Shown: one piece after another, positions 1-4,639 of the stretch
How the letters are laid out: each line of letters begins with the position of its first letter
Position numbering within the stretch: the stretch's first letter is position 1
From: an uncultured Collinsella sp.
GTDB taxonomy: Bacteria; Actinomycetota; Coriobacteriia; Coriobacteriales; Coriobacteriaceae
Direction: 5' to 3'
NCBI GenBank assembly: GCA_900555815.1
Contig: USMR01000070.1
Location: forward strand, 1-5,749
DNA: 5,749 bases
Position numbers and translations under genes: made by a program
Notes under the pieces: generated by a model
Seen by the model: only the letters and a program-made list of their open reading frames with translations
Told to the model about the DNA's origin: nothing
Databases searched by the model: none

Positions 1-829
1 CGTCTCGCAAAAGGCACACGCCACGGCTGCAGCCTCCGACACGCCCTTCCCTCAAACGGCCACCGTCGCCTGCCAGGGCGTGGAAGGTGCCTATAGCCAG
101 ATCGCCGCGTGCAAACTCTTCGACGTGCCCGACATCGCGTTTTTCGAGACCTTCGAAGGCGTCATGCGCGCTGTGCGCGACGGCTTCTGCGAGTTTGGCG
201 TGCTGCCCATCGAGAACTCCACCGCCGGATCGGTCAACGCCGTCTACGACCTGCTCGCCCAGTTCGATTTCCACATCGTGCGTTCGCTGCGACTCAAGAT
301 CGACCACAACCTGCTCGTCAAGCCCGGCACCAAGCTCGCCGACGTGCGCGAGGTCTACAGCCACGGCCAAGCCATTGCCCAGTGTGCCGGCTTTATCGAG
401 TCCCACGACCTGCACGCCACCAAGTACCCAAACACGGCCATGTCGGCCGAGATGGTCGCCAACTCCGAGCGCACCGACGTCGCCGCCATCGCCTCGCGCA
501 GCTGTGCCACGCTGTATGGCCTGGAGGTGCTGGAGCCCAACATTCAGGACTCGGACAACAACTACACGCGCTTTGTCGTCATCAGCCGCGAGCCGCGCGT
601 CTACCCCGGCGCTAATCGCACCTCGCTCATGATCACCACGGCCAACGAGCCGGGCGCCCTCTATCGCGTGCTCGAGCGCTTCTACGCACTCAACATCAAC
701 CTGATCAAGCTCGAGAGCCGCCCCATCCCCGGCCGCGACTTTGAGTTTATGTTCTACTTTGATCTGGACTGCCCCTTTGGCAGCAAGGCCCTCGACGACC
801 TGCTCGATTCCATCGACGACGTGTGCTAG
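1..829 (+). CDS. pheA: Prephenate dehydratase (P-protein C-terminal part), 5'-partial, ending at an unexpected in-frame TAG
   Basis: Prephenate dehydratase converts prephenate to phenylpyruvate, the committed step to phenylalanine, in the cytoplasm. The frame is open from base 2 with no stop, so the start lies upstream; the GTG at 80 is an internal Val in the conserved QGVEGAYSQ segment. Visible motifs in order are QGVEGAYSQ, the family hallmark GVLPIENSTAGSV (about 200-240), the catalytic TRF (about 574-585), and an ACT regulatory domain with NEPGALYRVL and the Phe-binding ESRP motif (about 645-725). The low-complexity stretch before the first motif resembles a linker, so an N-terminal chorismate mutase domain is likely off-window (inference). 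The frame ends at TAG 827-829, but it continues for 12 more sense codons (SFTYFGSYTEVL) to TAG 866-868, which matches the usual ACT-domain end. The gene may therefore be C-terminally truncated by a nonsense change, or the base may be a sequencing error. Confidence 0.93.
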   Translation, partial: VSQKAHATAAASDTPFPQTATVACQGVEGAYSQIAACKLFDVPDIAFFETFEGVMRAVRDGFCEFGVLPIENSTAGSVNAVYDLLAQFDFHIVRSLRLKIDHNLLVKPGTKLADVREVYSHGQAIAQCAGFIESHDLHATKYPNTAMSAEMVANSERTDVAAIASRSCATLYGLEVLEPNIQDSDNNYTRFVVISREPRVYPGANRTSLMITTANEPGALYRVLERFYALNINLIKLESRPIPGRDFEFMFYFDLDCPFGSKALDDLLDSIDDVC

Positions 830-868
830 AGCTTCACCTACTTTGGCAGCTACACGGAGGTGCTCTAG
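830..868 (+). other. Orphaned in-frame C-terminus of prephenate dehydratase, after the amber codon
   Basis: Read in the same frame as pheA, these codons give SFTYFGSYTEVL followed by TAG. The FGSY segment corresponds to the LGSY/LGCY motif that closes the ACT domain in P-proteins, so this was almost certainly coding. The second TAG (866-868) lies directly against the aroE ATG (869), as expected for a tightly packed operon. The Shine-Dalgarno GGAGG for aroE (856-860) sits within these codons, 8 nt before the aroE start. Confidence 0.8.
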
Positions 869-2119
869 ATGACCGATATCACTGCAACCCGTCCCTACGG
901 CGTGCTGGGCCGTGTGCTGGGCCACAGCTACACCCCGACCATCTACAAAGAGCTCGCTGGGCTCGAGTACGTGCGCTTTGAGCGCGAGCCCGAGGACCTC
1001 GCGGCCTTTATGACCGGCGACGAGTGGGAGGGCACCAACGTGACCATCCCCTACAAGCGCGCCGTCATGGACTACCTTGACGAACTGAGCCCGCTCGCCG
1101 AGCGCATGGGCAACGTCAACACCATCACGCGCCTGCCCGACGGCCGCCTGCGCGGCGACAACACCGACTACTTTGGTTTTCAGTGCCTGGTCGAAGAGTT
1201 GGGCGTTGAGGTTGCCGGTAAGAAGGTCCTCGTGCTCGGTGCCACCGGTGGTGCGGGTACTACGGCCAGTATGGTGCTCGGAGATCTGGGCACCATCGTC
1301 GTACCCGTGGGTCGCACGAGCGAGGTCAATTACAGCAACATCGCTCAGCAGTCCGATGCAACGCTGCTCGTCAACTGCACGCCCGCCGGTATGTTCCCCC
1401 ACTGCCCCGACGCTCCCTGCACGCTCGAAGGACTCGATGCGCTCGAAGGCGTCATCGACATTGTCTACAACCCCGCCCGCACGGGTCTGATGTTCGAGGC
1501 CGAGCGCCGCGGCATCCCCTACATCGGCGGACTGCTGATGCTCGTGGCACAGGCGGCACAGGCCGTCGAGCGCTATACCGGCCAGGTCACCCCGCGCGAG
1601 CGCATCCTGGACGTAACGGAGCGCTTGTCACGCCGCGAACAGAACATCGCGCTGATCGGCATGCCGGGCTCGGGCAAGACCCGCGTGGGTGAGCAGATTG
1701 CCCTGCTCACGGGGCGAGAGCACATCGACCTGGATCGCGCGCTTGAGGAACGCCTGGGGATGCCCTGCGCCGACTATATCGTCGAGCGCGGCGAGGCGGC
1801 CTTCCGCGAGCAGGAAACGGCGGCGCTCTCCGACATCTCCAAGCGCAGCGGCCTGGTGCTTTCCACCGGCGGTGGCGTGGTCACGCGAGACGAGAACTAT
1901 CCGCTGCTGCACCAGAACAGCAAAATTGTGATGCTCAACCGCAAGCTCGAAGAGCTCGCCCACAAGGGCCGCCCCATCACCGCACGCGACGGCATCGATA
2001 AGCTCGCGGAACAACGTATGCCACGCTACCGCGCCTGGGCCGACCACATCATCGACTCACGCGACTGCGCCGCCAATACCGCCCAAGCCCTCCTCGACAC
2101 CCTCCCACCCGCTCTCTAA
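869..2119 (+). CDS. aroE-aroK: Bifunctional shikimate dehydrogenase-shikimate kinase (AroE-AroK fusion)
   Basis: This 416-aa cytoplasmic enzyme should catalyse two consecutive steps: NADPH-dependent reduction of 3-dehydroshikimate, then ATP-dependent phosphorylation of shikimate. The N-terminal AroE part (about 1-250) shows the substrate loop GHSYTP (18-23), NVTIPYK with catalytic Lys63, DNTD with Asp100, a glycine-rich nucleotide loop GATGGAG (124-130), NCTPAGM (169-175) and a final GGLLMLVAQA helix. The AroK part (about 258-416) shows Walker A GMPGSGKT (264-271), DLD (287-289), GEAAFRE with Arg313, GGG (334-336), the lid Arg368 in GRPIT, and Arg383 near PRYRAW. Both catalytic sets look intact. 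The AroE half is short compared with the usual 270-290 residues: the stretch between GRT and NCTP is compressed and the usual GAGGA loop is altered. The ATG directly follows the pheA-frame TAG and has GGAGG at 856-860, so this start is secure. Fusion order is dehydrogenase then kinase. Confidence 0.96.
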   Translation: MTDITATRPYGVLGRVLGHSYTPTIYKELAGLEYVRFEREPEDLAAFMTGDEWEGTNVTIPYKRAVMDYLDELSPLAERMGNVNTITRLPDGRLRGDNTDYFGFQCLVEELGVEVAGKKVLVLGATGGAGTTASMVLGDLGTIVVPVGRTSEVNYSNIAQQSDATLLVNCTPAGMFPHCPDAPCTLEGLDALEGVIDIVYNPARTGLMFEAERRGIPYIGGLLMLVAQAAQAVERYTGQVTPRERILDVTERLSRREQNIALIGMPGSGKTRVGEQIALLTGREHIDLDRALEERLGMPCADYIVERGEAAFREQETAALSDISKRSGLVLSTGGGVVTRDENYPLLHQNSKIVMLNRKLEELAHKGRPITARDGIDKLAEQRMPRYRAWADHIIDSRDCAANTAQALLDTLPPAL

Positions 2120-2121
2120 AA

Positions 2122-2160
2122 AAACCACCACAAAGGGGACAGGCACCCTTGTGGTGGTTT
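2122..2160 (+). terminator. Strong 12-bp hairpin between aroE-aroK and aroQ (weak terminator, attenuator or REP-like element)
   Basis: AAACCACCACAA (2122-2133) is the exact reverse complement of TTGTGGTGGTTT (2149-2160). The loop contains GGGGACAGGCACCC, and part of it can pair further (AAGGG 2133-2137 with CCCTT 2146-2150, one base bulged). It starts three bases after the aroK stop. The stem is very stable, but only the three Ts of the stem end follow it, then CTCG, so termination is probably incomplete. aroQ follows only 22 nt later. The loop word resembles dispersed palindromic repeats that I remember from other genomes, but there is a single copy here. Confidence 0.6.
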
Positions 2161-2182
2161 CTCGACTGCAAAGGAAGCAACC

Positions 2183-2620
2183 ATGAAAGCACTCGTCATC
2201 AACGGCCCCAACCTCAACATGCTCGGCATTCGCGAGCCGGGCATCTATGGCAGCGACAACTACGACCGCTTAGTGCAGATCTGCCAGGAAGCGGGCGCCG
2301 CACAGGGCTTCGACGAGGTCGAGGTCTTCCAGTCCAACCACGAGGGCAACATCGTCGACAAGATCCAGGAGGCCTACGGCAAGGTCGACGGCATCGTCAT
2401 CAACCCGGCTGCCTACACGCATACGAGCGTGGCGATCCTCGACGCCCTCAAGGCCGTTGCCATCCCTGCCGTCGAGGTGCACATCAGCGCCGTAGAGACG
2501 CGCGAAGACTTCCGCCAGGTGAGCTACGCCCGCCTAGCCTGCTTCGCCACCATCACCGGCGAGGGCCTGCAAGGCTACGCCCACGCGCTGGAGCTGCTGA
2601 GGGAACGTCTCGAAAAGTAG
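2183..2620 (+). CDS. aroQ: Type II 3-dehydroquinate dehydratase
   Basis: AroQ removes water from 3-dehydroquinate to give 3-dehydroshikimate, the substrate of the AroE domain encoded just upstream. Family members are small cytoplasmic enzymes that form dodecamers. At 145 aa it has the normal length. Motifs include NGPNLNMLGIREPGIYG (7-23) with Arg17 and catalytic Tyr22, QSNHEG (50-55), INPAAYTHTSVA (73-84) with Asn74 and His80, and EVHISAVETREDFR (98-111) with His100 and Arg107, ending in the GEGLQGYAHALELL helix. All catalytic and substrate-binding residues expected of the family are present. The start is supported by AAAGGAAG at 2170-2177. The gene is separated from aroE-aroK by 63 nt that hold the strong hairpin at 2122-2160, so its level may be tuned relative to the upstream genes. 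A terminator follows, so aroQ is the last gene of the aromatic cluster. Confidence 0.97.
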   Translation: MKALVINGPNLNMLGIREPGIYGSDNYDRLVQICQEAGAAQGFDEVEVFQSNHEGNIVDKIQEAYGKVDGIVINPAAYTHTSVAILDALKAVAIPAVEVHISAVETREDFRQVSYARLACFATITGEGLQGYAHALELLRERLEK

Positions 2621-2660
2621 CCTCGCGAGCAAATCCATCAACGCGATTCACACGCTAATA

Positions 2661-2714
2661 ATGCCAGTGCCGCCAGCAGCAACCTCGCTACTGGCGGCAC
2701 TTTATTACTGGCAT
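2661..2714. repeat. Outer inverted repeat ATGCCAGT enclosing the aroQ terminator
   Basis: ATGCCAGT at 2661-2668 is exactly matched by ACTGGCAT at 2707-2714. The pair flanks the aroQ terminator and shares three bases (AGT) with its inner stem, so the RNA or DNA could adopt either a terminator hairpin or a longer nested stem. The right copy runs into the TATAAT box at 2714-2719, so it could also be an operator-like site. Both readings are inference. Confidence 0.45.
2666..2703 (+). terminator. Intrinsic terminator after aroQ
   Basis: AGTGCCGCCAG (2666-2676) pairs perfectly with CTGGCGGCACT (2691-2701). After one mismatch the stem extends by AGC (2678-2680) with GCT (2687-2689), leaving a six-base loop. 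The 3' side is followed by TTTATT. This ends the aromatic cluster and insulates it from the following cassette. Confidence 0.85.
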
Positions 2715-2719
2715 ATAAT
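2691..2719 (+). promoter_or_regulatory. Likely promoter of the DUF4869/ATPase cassette
   Basis: A perfect TATAAT -10 box lies at 2714-2719. At the optimal 17-bp spacing the -35 position is CTGGCG (2691-2696), which matches TTGACA at three of six bases and lies inside the right arm of the aroQ terminator. The transcript would start near 2726 and give a leader of about 25 nt before the ATG at 2751. The -10 is convincing and the -35 is weak. Confidence 0.55.
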
Positions 2720-2740
2720 CATTGCAGTCACACAACGTCT

Positions 2741-2744
2741 GGAG
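2741..2744 (+). promoter_or_regulatory. Ribosome binding site that fixes the start at 2751
   Basis: GGAG lies 6 nt before the ATG at 2751. The other in-frame ATG at 2661 would place the terminator stem and the -10 box inside the coding region and has no such site, so 2751 is preferred. Confidence 0.7.
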
Positions 2745-2750
2745 ACGCGC

Positions 2751-3200
2751 ATGTTAAGCATCCATCTGGGGGATTACCCCGGTTCCATCTACGATACCGA
2801 AACCTATTTTAGGAACTCATACTTGGACTCATGGTTCGAAGACCCTATGGCCGCACAGATTATTAAAAGCGTGGACGGATCAGAGCTCATCGGTCCCCAC
2901 AACATCGTAAGCAAACAGCTGGGCTCGATCACCCCACTCGAACTGTCCGGCGGCGTTAAGACGCTGCTGCTGGTACGCAATCTCCCAAATATGGTGTTCA
3001 ACGCATCCACCTGCGGAGACAACTGTGCCCGCTGGCTACTCAAGATCGGCAAAGAGCAGGATGTGATGGTGACCTTATACCACATCATGAAATTCCCCTG
3101 GAAGAGCTTTGAAATCCGCATTGAAAACGATGGCCGCATCGTCAGAAACATGCAGGAGTTTGTCGGCGCCACGAATGACTTTTTGGATGTTGATGAGTAA
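2751..3200 (+). CDS. DUF4869-type protein of unknown function, first gene of a two-gene cassette
   Basis: The protein has 149 aa, is soluble, and has no signal peptide or membrane segment. From memory of the family it resembles DUF4869, found mainly in gut Firmicutes and with no known function. The features behind this call are the N-terminal LSIHLGDYPGSIYDT, the core LSGGVKTLLL (65-74), FNASTCGDNCARWLLKIG (83-100) with two cysteines, and HIMKF (111-115). Cys88 and Cys92 with Asp90 and Asn91 form the most distinctive motif; this could be a metal or active site, but that is speculation. The stop TAA overlaps the next ATG (TAATG, 3198-3202), which points to translational coupling and a joint role with the P-loop ATPase. 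The gene is lower in GC than the aromatic genes (29 of 60 bases in 2821-2880, 26 of 60 in 3061-3120, against 42 of 60 in 1741-1800) and uses AGA/AGG arginine codons, consistent with horizontal acquisition. The family name is less certain than the fact that this is a real gene. Confidence 0.85.
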   Translation: MLSIHLGDYPGSIYDTETYFRNSYLDSWFEDPMAAQIIKSVDGSELIGPHNIVSKQLGSITPLELSGGVKTLLLVRNLPNMVFNASTCGDNCARWLLKIGKEQDVMVTLYHIMKFPWKSFEIRIENDGRIVRNMQEFVGATNDFLDVDE

Positions 3201-4201
3201 TGAAGGGAACGCATACCGTTGTCGTAGAGCGTGCAAAGGTCAAATACACACTCACGTTTAAGCGCAATATTTCCTTTATACGCGGCAACAGCGGCACGGG
3301 TAAAACGACGCTCATCTCGATGATTCGCGACTACAACGACCGAGGACCGGAAAGCGGCGTTGCACTCAGTTGCGACGTGCCTTGCGAAACGCTTTCCGGC
3401 AGACGCTGGGAGCGCGAGCTATCGATCATCGAAGATTCAATCGTCTTTCTAGATGAGGGTAACGAGTTTATCTACTCAAAGGACTTCGCCAAAGCCGTCA
3501 ACGGCTCGTCCAACTATTTTGTTCTGATATCTCGTCGCGATGCCAACGAGCTCCCCTACAGCGTTGATGAGATCCTGAAGCTAGTCAACACGACAAGTAA
3601 AACAATCAATGGCCGCAAGAGCGACAGGCGCTTCTACTCGGTGACCAAGCCGCTATATGACCACACGGCAAGTATGCTGTATCAGGATCTAAATGTTGGA
3701 TTCGAGGTACCCGACGCCGTAGTTGTCGAGGATAGCAAATCTGGCTATCAATTCTACGACGCTCTTTGCAACCGACTCGGGATCCCCTGCTATACCGCCA
3801 CCGGCGTTGCGAATCTAAAACGTACGATTCACGAATGTCCCGAGCAAAACATCCTTGCTATTGGAGACGGAGCAGCATTTGGTCCCTACATCGAAAAGGT
3901 GCTCGGACAGCGCGTTTACAAGAACGTACGCTTGTTCCTCCCCGAATCATTCGAGTGGACACTCCTGCAATCTGGCCTCATTCCCAGTAACGATATCTTA
4001 AAAATCCTCGAGGATCCCTCAAGCTATATCGAAAGCCGCGATTACCTGAGCTGGGAGCGGTTCTTCACCGATGTGTTGATCAAATACTCGGCAGACACTC
4101 GCTACGCCTACAGAAAGGTAAAGCTCAATGAGCAGTACCTGAGGCCGCAGGCGATGAATGCAGTTGCAAACGTCTTGCCCGAGTGCCTGAAGGCAGACTA
4201 G
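3200..4201 (+). CDS. P-loop ATPase with a possible TOPRIM-like C-terminal half, partner of the DUF4869 protein
   Basis: This is a 333-aa soluble protein. Its N-terminal part is a compact nucleotide-binding domain: Walker A GNSGTGKTT (29-37) after a short beta segment, and Walker B IVFLDE (81-86), only about 45 residues later. That leaves no room for the ABC signature and helical domain of SMC- or ABC-type ATPases. The strand NYFVLISRR (105-113) may be a sensor-like element. The second half contains VVVEDSKSG (174-182) and ILAIGDGAAFG (218-228). This E-then-D arrangement on predicted beta-strands recalls TOPRIM nuclease domains such as those of OLD proteins, but the second Asp of DxD is replaced by Ala, so this is tentative. 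A conserved-looking LFLPESFEWTLLQSG (245-259) follows. Relatives that I recall are annotated only as ATP-binding protein, sometimes wrongly as translation initiation factor 2, and sit beside DUF4869 genes. The start overlaps the upstream stop and only a weak GGA precedes it, so translation is probably coupled. Function is unknown; a defence or nucleic-acid role is a hypothesis. Confidence 0.88.
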   Translation: MKGTHTVVVERAKVKYTLTFKRNISFIRGNSGTGKTTLISMIRDYNDRGPESGVALSCDVPCETLSGRRWERELSIIEDSIVFLDEGNEFIYSKDFAKAVNGSSNYFVLISRRDANELPYSVDEILKLVNTTSKTINGRKSDRRFYSVTKPLYDHTASMLYQDLNVGFEVPDAVVVEDSKSGYQFYDALCNRLGIPCYTATGVANLKRTIHECPEQNILAIGDGAAFGPYIEKVLGQRVYKNVRLFLPESFEWTLLQSGLIPSNDILKILEDPSSYIESRDYLSWERFFTDVLIKYSADTRYAYRKVKLNEQYLRPQAMNAVANVLPECLKAD

Positions 4202-4205
4202 ATAC

Positions 4206-4239
4206 AGCGGGGAGGGCCAAGTTGGTCCTCCCCGCTTTT
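4206..4239 (+). terminator. Strong intrinsic terminator of the cassette
   Basis: AGCGGGGAGG (4206-4215) pairs with CCTCCCCGCT (4227-4236). The stem continues through a G-T wobble and CCA with TGG to a three-base loop, about 14 bp in all, and ends in TTTT (4236-4239). It lies four bases after the ATPase stop and closes the two-gene unit. Confidence 0.92.
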
Positions 4240-4240
4240 G

Positions 4241-4473
4241 TTACGCCTTCTTGATCACGTACGCCAATCCAATATCGCAGGCACAGCGTACGATTGACGC
4301 GAAGAACCACGATGCTGGCAGCGTCATAAGCAGAGGCTTGCTCACGCTCGGCTCCAGCCCCCTTTGGCGCGCCGTATAACCAATCCACATCAGCAGCACA
4401 ATAGCAGCTCACGCCACGGCTTCGGCCTAAACGTATACCCGGCAAGAACAAAGAACACCGGCATGTGAAAAAG
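4241..4473 (-). pseudogene. Internally deleted remnant of an acyltransferase-3 family membrane protein
   Basis: Two fragments of one protein survive in different frames on the minus strand. The upstream piece (4473 down to about 4405) reads LFHMPVFFVLAGYTFRPKP, which matches the first membrane helix of acyltransferase-3 proteins, where HMPLFFFLSGY is typical. It runs into TGA at 4390-4392. The downstream piece (4408 down to the TAA at 4241-4243) reads LLMWIGYTARQR, then PLLMTLPASWFFA, then a hydrophobic stretch, and ends in LAYVIKKA, like the last membrane helix and tail of such a protein. Intact members have about 330-380 residues; about 75 codons remain, so most of the middle is gone and the junction near 4405-4410 is out of frame. 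The family normally transfers acetyl or acyl groups to cell-surface glycans, which would fit the neighbouring polysaccharide exporter genes. No start or ribosome site remains: the 5' end runs into the tRNA terminator. The N-terminal motif match is strong; the C-terminal match rests on hydrophobic pattern and position. Confidence 0.6.
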
Positions 4474-4499
4474 CCCAGACCACCAAGCGGTCTGGGCTT
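4468..4499 (-). terminator. Intrinsic terminator of tRNA-Arg
   Basis: On the plus strand AAGCCCAGACC (4471-4481) pairs exactly with GGTCTGGGCTT (4489-4499) around a seven-base loop. Read on the minus strand the stem ends in a run of five Ts (4472-4468). It begins 10 nt after the tRNA 3' end, and no equivalent T-run exists in the other direction, so it serves the minus-strand tRNA transcript. Confidence 0.88.
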
Positions 4500-4508
4500 A
4501 ATAAACGA

Positions 4509-4585
4509 TGGTGCTCCATGGCGGATTCGAACCGTCGACCTTGGGATTAGAAGTCCCCTGCTCTATCCAACTGAGCTAATGGAGC
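4509..4585 (-). tRNA. tRNA-Arg, anticodon UCU (reads AGA)
   Basis: The minus strand gives a 77-nt cloverleaf with an encoded CCA end (plus-strand TGG 4509-4511). The acceptor arms GCTCCAT and ATGGAGC pair over seven bases. The D-arm is GCTC/GAGC with AGTTGGATA in the loop, the anticodon loop is CTTCTAA (plus 4547-4553) with TCT at positions 34-36, and the T-loop is TTCGAAT. Two stem positions do not pair: G27-A43 in the anticodon stem and A50-C64 in the T-stem. All invariant loop bases are present, so it is probably functional. The neighbouring cassette contains three AGA and three AGG codons, whereas the three aromatic genes have no AGA that I found and one AGG. Confidence 0.95.
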
Positions 4586-4631
4586 AAATAGCCGCACGCC
4601 CAAGCAAGCGCAAGCCTGTCAGGCGCAAGTA

Positions 4632-4637
4632 ATTATA
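4632..4637 (-). promoter_or_regulatory. Candidate -10 box for tRNA-Arg
   Basis: The minus strand reads TATAAT here (plus ATTATA), about 47 bases upstream of the tRNA 5' end and next to the stop codon of the ABC ATPase gene. No good TTGACA-like -35 lies 16-18 bp further upstream, within the end of the ABC gene. No terminator is visible between the ABC gene and the tRNA, so read-through transcription could also supply the tRNA. Confidence 0.45.
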
Positions 4638-4639
4638 AC

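Noticed and set aside
80..829. GTG at 80 as the start of prephenate dehydratase
   Set aside because: The frame is open to the left edge and the GTG codes for Val inside the conserved QGVEGAYSQ motif, so the gene starts off-window.
1628..2047. 139-codon minus-strand open frame opposite aroK
   Set aside because: It is a shadow of the GC-rich aroK coding sequence, with no recognisable motif and no ribosome site.
2661..2750. N-terminal extension of the DUF4869-type protein from ATG 2661
   Set aside because: This segment holds the aroQ terminator and the TATAAT box, and GGAG 2741-2744 supports ATG 2751, where the family-like sequence begins.
2751..4201. Calling the cassette a toxin-antitoxin or a named anti-phage system
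   Set aside because: No known toxin, antitoxin or defence-system signature is visible; the size and motifs do not match a system I can name.
4125..4451. 108-codon minus-strand open frame across the cassette terminator
   Set aside because: It overlaps the end of the ATPase gene and a strong terminator, and its sequence is arginine- and alanine-rich without motif; another frame shows the acyltransferase remnant.
2600..4585. Genomic island bounded by a duplicated tRNA-Arg 3' end (att sites)
   Set aside because: I found no second copy of the tRNA 3' end near the cassette and no integrase gene in the window, so tRNA-directed integration is not supported.
4605..4630. Terminator made by GCCTGTCAGGC and the repeated GCGCAAG between the ABC gene and the tRNA
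   Set aside because: The palindrome leaves a one-base loop and the flanking GCGCAAG copies are direct, not inverted, so no workable hairpin with a T-run forms.
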